Assembly (NCBI GenBank): GCA_022432975.1
Contig: CM039502.1
Location: forward strand, 19,229,453-19,293,452
DNA length: 64,000 bases
Reading direction: 5' to 3'
Source of the DNA: Begonia masoniana
Taxonomy: Eukaryota > Streptophyta > Magnoliopsida > Cucurbitales > Begoniaceae
Part shown: positions 9,984 through 19,895 of the stretch, one piece after another
Layout: every line of letters starts with the position of its first letter
Numbering within the stretch: the first letter of the stretch is position 1
Position numbers and translations under genes: made by a program
The notes under the pieces: model-generated
Told to the model about the DNA's origin: nothing
The model's database searches: none
What the model saw: the letters and a program-made list of their open reading frames with translations, nothing else

Positions 9984-11590
9984 CAAGTGAACAAACTGAT
10001 TAAATTGCTAAAGACGCCAGGTAAGTAGTATATGCATGCGTGTTGCCTTTTTGGCTAACATCACAAGACGCTAGGATATGTTGCATGTTTTCATGTATGT
10101 TTAGTTTATGCATCACGTTTTAGAAAATATATAAAATGTTTTGAGCATGTGTTTTCATGAGTAGAACGTAGAAACTATAACCATGTAAAATGTGTAGTGT
10201 CTGGAGGAAGTGGTTCACCCTTCAGATGTAGATGTGGAACGTTTAGGGGTGGAGAAACTAATCCTCTCTCCACTCGGTAGAGGATTACAAGTATGATAGA
10301 AAACAACAGAAACGTAGAAAACGTGTAGAGTCTGGAGGAAGTTGTTCACCCTTCAGATGTTGTAGCGAAACGTATAGGGGTGGAGAAATTAATCATCTCT
10401 CCACTTGGTAGAGGATTACATGTATGTATGTTCGAAACGATAGAAACAGTAGAAACTAAAATGAAACGTTTATGTACAATAGAAACAATAGAAATTACAT
10501 ATGTTAAGTGAAAATGTTTTAAATTCATATTGGCACTACTTGCTAAGCATTGGGCTTATAGATGAGTTTTGTGATGTTGGTGAAGAAGAGCAGCGCGGTG
10601 AGATTACATGAGCTTGCTAGGATTACAGATGCGGTTTGAGGAGTATGACCATGGTGATATCCCAACAATATTGTTAGGGCGATTCCGACCATGGTTAGTA
10701 TGTGTACGTGTCCATTTTGTGTATGTGTACGTGTTCGTTTTGTCTAAGTAAGTGGATAGAAAGGCTTATGTAAGTGTATAGAAAAGTTTGATAGAAAAAT
10801 GTATGGAAAATCAAGTTTTGATGTGAATGTTATGGTAGTAGAATGTATAGAAAGTGAAGTATTTATTTTGAAAATATACTGGAACTGCTTGGGGATTTTA
10901 ACCTCGTAGGGATATGTTTAGTTTTCAAAGTGATCCATGCAGTTCATTTTCATGAATGTTCACTACATTTTCGGGAACATTCTTAAGTCTAGTTTTTGGA
11001 GTTTGAGGCGTTTTATGTTTGGTAAAGTGTGAAGTAAGTTTATGTGTGAAGAGTAGGTGAATGAAAGGAAGAAAAGTGGAGAAAATGGTGAAAAGAAGGA
11101 GGATGGGAGCGGAATGCAGCTTGGGGTGCGCTGAGCGCGCGCGCGCAGGAGGCGCGATGCGCGTAGTGCCCCAGCTGATCGATTGGCGCTGGGTGCTAAT
11201 CAATCCGCACCAGTGCTGGATTTTGAGGCACGCGACAGAGAGCCTGCCAATCGATTGGCGCCTAGCGCCGATCGATCGGCCCTCTGTGCGCGCGCTGGGT
11301 GCGCCGAACCTCATGTGGCCCAAATTTTTTTTTTTTTCAAATGTTGACTTTTTAAAACAAGTTTCGACCCGATCTTTTACGATACTTTTTAAACGTATTT
11401 TATGAGCGCCCTCCATGTATTTTAAAGGATTTTAAAGACCCTAAAACTTAGTCGACGTTTTATCGAATAATGGTTTTAGTCATCGTTTTAATTTTTTAAA
11501 AGTCGAAAAATTTTACGCCCAAAATGTCTAAGTCAAAGTTAACATTAAGTCAAGTCCTGTGACGGCCCGGAGAGGGTTGGGGTCGTTATA
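9984..11590 (+). mobile_element. Right part of Tekay-like LTR Y
   Basis: This continues the LTR broken at 3617. It begins with an exon-like block ending GACGCCAG at 10020 followed by GTAAGTAG, a perfect donor consensus. Two ~125-bp imperfect repeats follow at about 10196-10310 and 10326-10440 (TCTGGAGGAAG..., GGTAGAGGATTAC). Near 10553-10590 there is a TTATAGATGAGTTTTGTGATG...GTGAAGAAG box shared with LTR S. A GC-rich cluster with CGATCGAT motifs lies at 11110-11310. The LTR ends near 11590 (GGTCGTTATA), directly before an iMet primer site. There is no gene in this stretch; the opposing frames over the GC-rich part are compositional. Confidence 0.65.
11110..11310. repeat. GC-rich CGATCGAT motif cluster in LTR Y
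   Basis: This contains alternating GCGC runs and repeated TGATCGATTGGCGC, CCAATCGATTGGCGCC and GCCGATCGATCGGC words, several self-complementary. Related clusters occupy the same relative position (a few hundred bases before the LTR end) in LTR X (about 16125-16200) and LTR Z (about 57240-57520). Confidence 0.7.
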
Positions 11591-11594
11591 GTTA

Positions 11595-11607
11595 TGGTAT
11601 CAGAGCC
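11595..11607 (+). other. Element Y primer-binding site (initiator tRNA-Met type)
   Basis: TGGTATCAGAGCC follows the LTR end by four bases. It is the standard plant primer site complementary to the 3' end of initiator tRNA-Met. It marks the start of Y's internal region on the plus strand. Confidence 0.85.
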
Positions 11608-11675
11608 ACGTGGTCGTAATCGTTCAGTTGATTGTCTAACAATGCCACCCGCCACATGGAAGTGCTTCGCCAACT

Positions 11676-12100
11676 GTAAGTATTTATAATTCTGTATGTT
11701 ATTAGATACTAACCCATGTTTATGGTTGTAGTGGACTAGAAAATGCCGAGAGTACCGAGAACAACCCCGAGTAGATCTCAATAGCCAGCTTATAGACATA
11801 GTGCGCCAACAGTCAGAACAGATTGAGATTTTGTTAAATGGTAATGGGCAAGGTAACAATTCACAGGACCTAAGTGGAGAAAGGTTTAGGTGGCTTCAAC
11901 TGCTAAGAGATAGGTTATCTCTCCAGGAATTGTCCGAAGAAAGGTAAATGGCAGTGTTTTACTTGCAACAAGATGGGCCATCTCACCAAGGACTGCCTGA
12001 CATGGAACAAGGGACCGGCAAGAGTAACACCAAGGATCTCCTCCCTCAGCAGTGCAGACGACGAAGGGCAACATACCATAGTTACAAGTACGTTTCCTTT
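11676..12100 (+). pseudogene. Element Y gag, internally deleted
   Basis: After a donor-like CAACTGTAAGTA (donor at 11676) and acceptor-like TTGTAG (to 11731), a gag N-terminus is readable: a short start MPRVPRTTPSRS, a stop, then QLIDIVRQQSEQIEILLNGN in another frame. This corresponds to the coiled, Gln-rich start seen in family I. The central gag domain is missing. The text jumps near 11890-11940 to a CCHC zinc knuckle CFTCNKMGHLTKDC and the residues that normally precede protease. The knuckle is intact but in a different frame from the N-terminus. Protease, RT and everything downstream are absent. It is a decayed fragment. Confidence 0.7.
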
Positions 12101-12559
12101 TATTTTTTTATAGAAGATGCTAAAGTAAAAATTTTAGATTATGTCGTGTGGAAGTTTAGCATTGGGTTTGAATTAGACTTGCGGACTTAGGATGGCAAGG
12201 AGATTTGGATTAAGGGTGTTAAATTATCTACAACAAGTTTGCAAACAAGAAGTTTGTTGGACGAGTTGTTGTAAAGGAGTTGAGAAGAATACTTAGAGCC
12301 CAATTAGGAGGAACAAAAGAGAGTTGTTAGTAAAATTTTTGGAGAAAACCCTGCGTGAAAATAGATATTTTTATAAGTGTTGGAGTCTTGGGAAAAGATG
12401 GAAGTAATATTGTGAAGTTAAGAGGTAGGAAAAAGGGGATTGTTAGATAAAAAGCTAGTTTGCATGGATCTTTACCCTTCCCTCTCCAATCTATGTGGAT
12501 TTGTGCGACCCAACTTTGTGCCTCATAGTTCTTCTATTGCCAATTTTGTGGGGCCCACT
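12101..12559. other. Unassigned noncoding stretch
   Basis: I see no gene, clear repeat or LTR terminus. It begins as a continuation of the truncated Y sequence and becomes AT-rich. It may contain the outer part of the minus-oriented LTR end described next. Confidence 0.4.
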
Positions 12560-12727
12560 TCTAGCTACAAAGCTCTTTATGTTCGTAGTCATTTTCTCAT
12601 TTTGTGATGACTCTTTTTCTTGGATTTCTATGACTAAACCATGTGAAACTTTGTTCATCGGACCTTCTTTATCTTCTAATGATCATGGTTCTGGACTTTG
12701 AGTTTTATCGCTCCTCGGTTCACATCA
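12560..12727 (-). repeat. LTR end, inverted partner of 14678-14814
   Basis: On the minus strand this begins TGATGTGAACCGAGG at 12727. It aligns at roughly 80 percent identity, by eye, with the plus strand from 14678. Shared phrases include GACTAAACCATGTGAA and CCTTCTTTATCTTCTAAT in plus orientation. Homology stops exactly at CACATCA, as expected for a TG...CA terminus. No coding content. Confidence 0.6.
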
Positions 12728-14677
12728 CCTCTCTCCCTCTAAAGTAATAAATCTTTCACTACAACTCTCTAAAAGACCTTATTTTTTTCTCTCTATCTCT
12801 GTCTCTCTCTCAAACAATAAACTCTCTATGTATCTCTCTATATCTATATATGTCTCTCAAACCCTGACATGCCTAGGGGCCCAATTACTTGAAAACCCGA
12901 TAAAGGCCCACACTTTATTTATTCTCCTTACTTATTATGATGTTTCTTTTGTAGGTGTTGATCCAGTTGGAGAAGCCACGTGAGATTCTAGCTCGTTGAA
13001 CATGGATGCCACATGAGAGCCTAGCTATATGGATCCCTCTTGGAAAGCTCAGAACAGAATGAAGAAAACACTAGAGCACCCGCTAGAGTATCAGAAGCCA
13101 GAATTTGTCTTCCGGGGAACAAATACTTATAATTTTCTTTTGCTTGTTTTCTTTGTTATCTCCTTTTTGGCAAACTTTTAGCCTTTAGTTTTTGGCATCC
13201 ATGCATTAGTTTTATTGGTAAGACTTAGTCACATCTTGGTGGCATGGTTGTGGGTTGAAGACCATAAGTGGTTAGGCCCACTACTAAGCCCACTACTTGG
13301 CCTACGTTTGGAATCATCACTTGACCCATATTTGGAAGCATCACTTGCCCAACATTTGGATGCAACACCTTCTTCAAATAGGCCTATAAAATGCAAACCC
13401 AAGAAAGCCCAAGCTTGAAGATTTGACCCATGCAAGTACATCAAGTAGTGGCCACAAGGATGGATGACATGGTCATTTAGCACCATTGATAAAGCAAAAC
13501 AAGGAAAGCACCTCAACCCTTGGATGAAGCACATGGGTTGCAATATTGTCCCTTCATCTTGGTCTTCATCAACGGCTCAAATCCTTTCAATGGAAACCCT
13601 AACCTCCACCCTAGGTCTATATAATGCATGCATATTGTTGTTTGTAGGAACTTTTTGCCAAATTAATACAACTCTCCTTTTCCTAACCTAAGTGTTAGAA
13701 GACTTAAGGGTTTCCTCGGTTTTTCAATCGAGTGGAGTAGCCCTCCATTATTCCCCTAGCTTTTAGGTTGCTAGGTGAATTCTTATCATTCCCTCACCCC
13801 TCTCGGAGAGAGTTTAAAAGGTTGGAGGACGAGAAAACCTAGGCCTAAAGGTGGTTGTTTTTCCACGGAAAATCATGCACCCGTGAGCAAACGTTGGATA
13901 GCTCTCGGGTCCGCCAAGGGTTCTTCCTTTTTTTTTTACCATTTTATGCACTTATTTCCCTCTTCATTCTCGGCCTAACATCACACACTCATCACATTTT
14001 CATTTGGTTGCATCTTTATCTCCATAATTTTCCTTTTTCTCTTTAGTTTTGTGCATATTACCCTCACCCGAGCACTATGCCTCCTTTTTGTGGGTTTACA
14101 CGTTCCTTTTCTAAGGGCCACCGTGTCAAACCCGAAACCCTTACTTTCTCTCTCTGAAATCTTAAACCCTCACTTTCTCTCACTCAATCCTAAACACGCA
14201 CACTCTCTCTACCACACTCTTTCATTCTCTTTAAAACTTTGAATCTTCTCTCCCTCTAAAGCAATAAATCTTTTACTATATCTCTCTAACTATAACCCTC
14301 TCTATATTCTAGTGTGTCACTCTTCTCCTTGATTGATCTTGTGGGTTTAATTGACTCTTCAATTGAGTCATACATCATAATTTATCCTTGGTTAATAGAC
14401 TAGTATAAACATATTAGCAAATTCAAATATCCATTTTCAAGACTTTTTCCAAAGAGAATAATTTATATAATTTCAAAATATAATTCATTCAAAATAAGTT
14501 TATTAATAATTTAGACAACTAAGAATAATATATATTCAAAAAATTTCACCCATCATCAAAGCAATTATGCTTAATCCCTACTAAGCAACAATCTTTTTTT
14601 TTTATGATTACAACACTTAATCTAAGTTATGCATTAAAGACTAGATTAACTCTCTCTTAATTCATGCATTAGAGATC
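12728..14677 (+). other. Noncoding LTR-like region with promoter-like segment
   Basis: This is 1.95 kb without a believable gene. It contains CT-rich stretches (12728-12860 and 14140-14320) that share the phrase TCTCCCTCTAAAG.AATAAATCTTT as direct repeats. It also has a segment around 13450-13640 with GGATGACATGG and the TATA-like GGTCTATATAATGC at about 13615-13628. The minus strand at 54375-54390 has a comparable GGTCTATATAAAC preceded by GATGACATGG. I infer a CRM-like LTR in plus orientation, but its ends are not resolved. The short frames here are not conserved. Confidence 0.4.
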
Positions 14678-14814
14678 TGATGTGAACCGAGGTGTGATAT
14701 ATCTCAAAGTCAAAGACCATGATCTATTAGAAGATAAAGAAGGTTCGATAACCAAATCTTCACATGGTTTAGTTATGGAAACCCAAAAAATAGAGTCATC
14801 ATAACATGAGCAAA
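14678..14814 (+). repeat. LTR start truncated by element X
   Basis: It starts TGATGTGAACCGAGG and is the inverted counterpart of 12560-12727. The homology runs right up to the TGTATAACACCC start of the X LTR at 14815. X therefore appears to have inserted into, or recombined at, this LTR. I did not find the remainder of the LTR beyond 52009. Confidence 0.55.
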
Positions 14815-16496
14815 TGTATAACACCCTAGAAATTATCGGCTCAATTATAATGAATGCTTGGTGATTTATAATTTGGTAGGAAATTGAGATTTATGGTAAA
14901 TGTTAGATTGAAGAAAGGAGAGAGAGGGATTAGTTAATTGTTAAAGAAAATAGAAAAAAATATAGGAGAGAGAGAGAGCTACCACGTGAAAACCCCCCCC
15001 TCCTTTTTTCTTCCCCATTTGCTTCTTCTCTCTCTCCCCTCCACGATCTGCAGAATCCCTCCTCTCCCTCCCCTTCAATTTTTCTCACTATTTTCTTCAA
15101 TCCAAGGTAAATCTCTAACATTTTTCTTATGGGTTTTTGATTTCTAGTTGAGGGAAGGTTAGGAAATGAGCTAGGTTTTGTATTGGGTGGGTTTAGGTTA
15201 GGGTTTTGTGAGATTGTTTAGGGTTGCACAAAAATGGAGGTCTTGGTTAGTTTTTCTCTGCTTTTGAATGCTATACAACGTGTTATTGGCTTAGGTGGTG
15301 AGGAGAGGAATGAAATGTTAGAGTGAATTGTTGTGAAAATTCTGGAATTTTGGACAGGGGTTCGGTTTTGGCTAGGTTCGACCAAGCCATTCGTGTTAGT
15401 TTGATAAATGGTTTTGAGCATTAAAAAGTAGACGTCCTAAGAGTCTGTAGCACTTTGAATCGTCCAAAACGGATAAGTATCGAATTAGATATGCAATGGT
15501 GAAAATTTGTCCAAAAATGGTGGATTTCGGGTTTAGTTGGGTTTTGGCGAATCGTTTGCTTTCTCTTAGGAATTTTATGAAATGGTTGTAGTCGAGGTTA
15601 AATTAATGAAATGTGATATGATTTTAGGTTCTCGAGTTTCTCGACTTAGCGTATGATTACGAGGTTTGCTAAGGAATCCAGGTAAGTAGTGTATGAATGC
15701 GTTTTGCCTTCGGGACTACATCACAGTTCGATAGTGTTCTGTGTATGCTTATGGTTTGTGCATGTGTATTGTGAGTTTATTGTGGCATGCATCATGGTTT
15801 TTGGAAAAGTATGATGGTTAGACAAAAATGGATTTCCATGGTTTTATGATAAGATGTGAACTGTGACGAACTAAATAATAAGACACGTAATTAAGAAATG
15901 GGAGGAGTTGGGGATTAGGTATGGCCGTCTCGTGAGGTGGACGTGAGGTGTGCCTCCTATCCCTTTCTCTAAGGAATATGGCCATCCCGTGAGGTGGTCC
16001 GTGATGTGTGCCTATTCCTTCTAACAATAAGTACATGAAGAGGATACAAAATGAAAACATATGTAATTAAGAGATGGGCAGAGTTGGGGATTAGGTAATG
16101 ACCGTCTCGTGAGGTGGACAATCAGCATCATCGCGCGATCAGCACCTGAGAGGGTGCCGATTGATTGGCGCCTTGCGCCGACTGATCAGCCCCACACATG
16201 CGCTCGATGCACGAACTTGGCGGGCGTGCATGCCGTGTATGGGCAACACGCACGTGGTGCGGTCACAGCGAGGGTTTGATTTTTCAACCTTTTGATTTCC
16301 AACTTCGAACGAGTTTTTTAAACGTGTTTTAAAAATAGTTTTTGCTAGTTCCCAAGGGGTTAAACGATTTGAAATCAAATTAAAATTTTTAAAGAAAAGT
16401 CAAAAATTTTACACCGATAAACGGGTTTGGAAAGGAAAGTATAGAGTTATGGCATCGAAGGGGCGACCCGGGTTCAAAGGACTCGGGGGCGTCACA
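14815..16496 (+). mobile_element. Element X 5' LTR (Tekay-like)
   Basis: This LTR is 1,682 bp, starting TGTATAACACCC and ending GGGGGCGTCACA, followed at once by an iMet-type primer site. A pyrimidine-rich leader ends at 15106 (TCCAAG then GTAAAT). An exon-like block 15628-15681 lies between TTTTAG and AATCCAG/GTAAGTAG. Two copies of a CCGT(C/-)TCGTGAGGTGG-type repeat lie near 15925-16000, with a third partial at about 16105. A CGAT-rich cluster lies at about 16125-16200. Compared with Y and S it seems to lack the GATGTAGGTGAAGA box, suggesting an internal deletion. There are no genes inside. Confidence 0.8.
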
Positions 16497-16501
16497 AGTT
16501 A

Positions 16502-16514
16502 TGGTATTAGAGCC
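16502..16514 (+). other. Element X primer-binding site
   Basis: TGGTATTAGAGCC differs by one base from the standard initiator tRNA-Met primer site. It lies five bases after the LTR end. It is followed by the conserved leader GCCACATGGAAGTACTCT and CAACTGTAAGTA. Confidence 0.8.
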
Positions 16515-16659
16515 TATGGGTTAAATCGTTCAGAAGATCACCTAATAACACCGATCGCCACATGGAAGTACTCTAACAACTGTAAGTATCTATGTTTAGT
16601 TTTAGTTAGTAGATGTTTTTCATGTGTGTCTAACTTGTTCAAGATTAACGCGATGTAGA

Positions 16660-18176
16660 GACAACCAGGACGTCTGAGAATACCAAGAGAAATGACAAAT
16701 GCAAGAAATGAGGATGATCTGATGACGATTAGACAGTTGACAGAATTGGTGAACATGCAGTCGCAACAGTTTGGCATTTTGTTGAATCGAGAAATACAAG
16801 TCGGTGCTAGTTCTAGTTATAGTACTGACTAGTCTAGAGATAGATTTTGAAGGCTGTGACCACCTATATTCGAAGGACAATCATCGGATCAAACTGCTGC
16901 TGAAGAATTGATTCGTGCAATTGAAAGCATGTTCAGGTATGTGAAGGTAGAAGAGGTAGACAAGATTTCTCTGTCGACATTCCACTTGGCGAAGGACACC
17001 CGATGTTGGTGGAAGACTATGGAGACCACCACTGCTGTTTTGATTATGACGTGGAAACAGCTGAAGGAGGCCTTTTATGATAAATACTTCAATAGTACTG
17101 TTCCGGCCATAAAGAGAATGGAATTTTTGCAATTAAAACTAACTGGGTCAGTATTTGAATACAATCGTCAGTTTGAATCGTTGTCATGATTTGCTAGCCA
17201 TCTCATAAGCAAGAATGAAGATAAAGTTCTCTAGTTTGTCCAGGGATTAAAATCGATGATTTACAAGGGAGTAAAAATAGCGGGCACATAGTGCGTTCCG
17301 TACAGTCAAGTTGTGGATAAAGCGTTAGAGGTGGACAAAGCAGACCTCAAGTGTGTCAAGCAATGTGAAGCTCCTAGAAGATTTTTCAGGGACATCACGC
17401 CGCAACAGAACAAAGGAGGCCCTCAACAGTAGCAAAGGGGCACGAAGAGGCCGGGCGATAACCTAATTGGCCAAAAGAGCGACAAACATCCGCAAGAGGC
17501 TGGGAAGTTTCCTCAGTGTCAAAAGTTTATGTGGTACCACTCAAGAGAGTGCAGAATGAGTTCAGGTAGATGTTATAACTGCAACAAAGTTGGGCACCTT
17601 TCCACGGATTGTCCAAAGCCAAGGGTAACTCGATGCTTCAACTGTAATGAGGTCGGCCACATCGTCAAAGATTTTCCAACGATGAAGAAAGGTCCGACAC
17701 GAGTGACACCCAGAATATTTGCCATGATTGAGTCCGGAGATGATGACCACCCATTCGTTGTGTCAGGTATTGTACTGATTAATACCGTACCTTCTTACAC
17801 TTTGATTGATTCCGGTGCAACGCATTCCTTTATAGCAACTGCATTTGCCGTCAAATTAAACTTATGGCCTACATTAACGGAGCACGTATATAATGTGACG
17901 TTACCCTCTGGTGAGCGCCTGCACTCTAACCAAGTGGTGCGTGATAGTGTAGTATCAGTGGGAAGCAGGAGTCTACTTGCTGATCTTATTATTATGGGGA
18001 TAACAGGATATGATGTAATCTTGGGGATGGACTGGCTATTCAAGCATCAAGCAACAATCAACTGCAGATCAAGAATAGTGAGTTTTCAACTTCCAGATGG
18101 CGAGAAACACTCCTTGCAAGCCTTGAAGGGTACGAGGAGGCTATCTGTTATGGCGTCGACATTTTGTGAATGGTGA
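16660..18176 (+). pseudogene. Element X gag and protease, with two zinc knuckles
   Basis: The gag N-terminus starts after a donor-like CAACTGTAAGTA (donor at 16582) and reads QLTELVNMQSQQFGILLN. The gag domain is partly open at 16908-17189 (TRCWWKTMETT, MTWKQLKEAFYDKYF). Stops near 17188, 17232, 17289 and 17430 break it. From 17529 the frame is open for 215 codons. It holds a CCHC knuckle CYNCNKVGHLSTDC (about residues 18-31), then a second knuckle CFNCNEVGHIVKDF whose last Cys is replaced by Phe. The protease follows, with active site LIDSGATHSFI at about residues 91-101 and the flap-like GYDVILGMDWL. The frame stops at 18176 before RT. Most Tekay gags I know have one knuckle, so the second is unusual. 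Confidence 0.8.
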
Positions 18177-18199
18177 GTCCTTGAGTTTTCTTGCAAGCA

Positions 18200-19206
18200 T
18201 TGTAAATACTTAAATGCTAGTAAAAACAAAGCCTCAAGATATTATAGTTGTTCGAGATTTTCCAGAAGTGTTTCTTGACAATTTACCTGGCTTGCCGCCG
18301 GATTTGGAGATAGAGTTTGTTAACGATTTATATCCAGGTACTGAGCCGTATCAAAGAATCCGTATAGGTTAGCACCGACGGAGCTAAAAGAGCTAAAGAA
18401 ACAATTGGAGGAGTTATTGAAAAAAGGGTTCGTACGCCTTAGTTTTTCACCATGTGGCGCACCTAACTTTTTTGTCAGAAAGAAGGACGGATCACTACGC
18501 ATGTGCTTTGATTGTAGGGAGTTGAACAAATTAACTATCAAGAACAAGTATCCACTGCCAAGGATAGACAATCTATTCGATCAACTCCAAGGGGCACAAG
18601 TTTTCTCAAAGATCGACCTAAGATCGGGGTATTATCAGTTGAAGGTCAAGTCTGAAGATATTCCTAAGACTGCCTTCCGAACGAGGTATGGGAATTATGA
18701 GTTCTTAGTAATGTCATTCGGATTGACGAATGCTCTAGCAGTCTTCATGGATATGATGAATAAAGTATATTATGAATATCTCGATAAATTTGTCGTAGTG
18801 ATTATGGATGATATTTTGGTCTATTCCCGCACTAAGGACGAACACATGGAGCACCTGAAGTTGGTATTAGAAACCTTGAAGCAACACCAACTTTATGCAA
18901 AGTTTTCTAAGTGTGAGTTCAGGTTGGATCAAATTCACTTTACGGGTCACGTTGTTTCTGGTGATGGTATATCTATAGACCCAGCAAAGATTCAAACAGA
19001 GAAAGAGTGGCCGCAGCCAAGGAATGTTAGCGAAATTCAGAGTTTTCTGGGTTTAGCAAGTTATTATAGAAAATTCATTGAAGGTTTCTTAAAGATTGCA
19101 ATACCTCTAACCCGGTTAACAAGGAAGAATGTGAAGTATTTATGGTCGGAGGATTGTGAGCGTAGTTTTTAGACATTGAAGCATAAGCTCACTACTGCTC
19201 CGCTAT
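18200..19206 (+). pseudogene. Element X reverse transcriptase, split by solo LTR S
   Basis: This is the RT part of pol. The linker before RT is readable (VVRDFPEVFLDNLPGLPP) but shifts frame near 18350. The main open part, 18405-19172, has the RT fingers and palm: KKDGSLRMC, the first catalytic Asp in [19 protein letters not shown], and the MDDILVYS box with the paired catalytic Asps, preceded by VVI rather than the usual VFI. Then come the thumb and connection ([15 protein letters not shown]). A stop at 19170 precedes TLKHKLTTAP. The coding sequence is cut at 19206 by the LTR of S and resumes in the same frame at 46831. Function would be cDNA synthesis in the particle; this copy is dead. Confidence 0.88.
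19202..19206. repeat. Target-site duplication GCTAT, left of S
   Basis: GCTAT directly precedes TGTAACACCC at 19207. It is repeated exactly at 46826-46830 after the LTR end ATTACA. Removing one copy restores continuity of the X pol reading frame. Confidence 0.92.
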
Positions 19207-19895
19207 TGTAACACCCGGTTCTATAGAACTAATTATTTAATCTTCTAATTAATAGTACACTTTACATGGCAATAATAAATGTAGGGTTAATGGATGACTA
19301 GGCAAGAGCATAAAAGTAATTGGAAATTTAAAAGTGGATAACGTATTTAAGGAAAGAGGTTTTGGATTTAATGAACTGTAGCCGCCACCATTCCCCCACT
19401 TTTCTCTCTTTCGGTCTTCAGCTCAAGCAGCAGAGCTCTCTAGGCGATTCTTCTACTCGAATCTTCTCCAAACTAGGTGAGCCTTACTTCGATTTCTTGT
19501 TGTTTTGGTAGCTATCGATGATTAGAGAGGGTATAAGTGTGAGTTTTGTGAATGCCGTATGGGTAAGCTAGTTCGGGTTTTGTGGTAAATCGGGAATGTA
19601 CAATGAACTAAGCTTCCAAACTAGTTTCTCTAGATTTCTGGATAGATTAGAATAAGGCTTAGTAGAAATCTGATTAATATTCTGTTTATGACTTAGGTGA
19701 ACAAAACTTCTGAAGTAGTTTGAAACCGAGCATTTCCAGGAGAGCCAGGTAAGTGAAGTTAGCTTGTGCCTTCGGGCCTACATCACAAAACAGTAGCGTT
19801 ATGTGTGTTTGAATGTTTTTATGTCATGCATCATATTTTTGAAAGTATGCGAAAATGATTTTACATGAAAAGGCATGGTAAGGAATGAACAGATT

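Noticed and set aside
11061..11405. Overlapping 114- and 163-codon frames on opposite strands
   Set aside because: They lie over the GC-rich palindrome cluster of LTR Y, where stops are rare by composition; no domain.
9984..11590. Host protein-coding gene with introns suggested by GTAAGT and TAG signals
   Set aside because: The same signals recur in LTRs of several other families at matching places, and no coding exons lie between them.
11595..11607. tRNA-Met-like sequence as a possible tRNA gene
   Set aside because: Only the 13-base complement of the tRNA 3' end is present, directly after an LTR: a primer-binding site.
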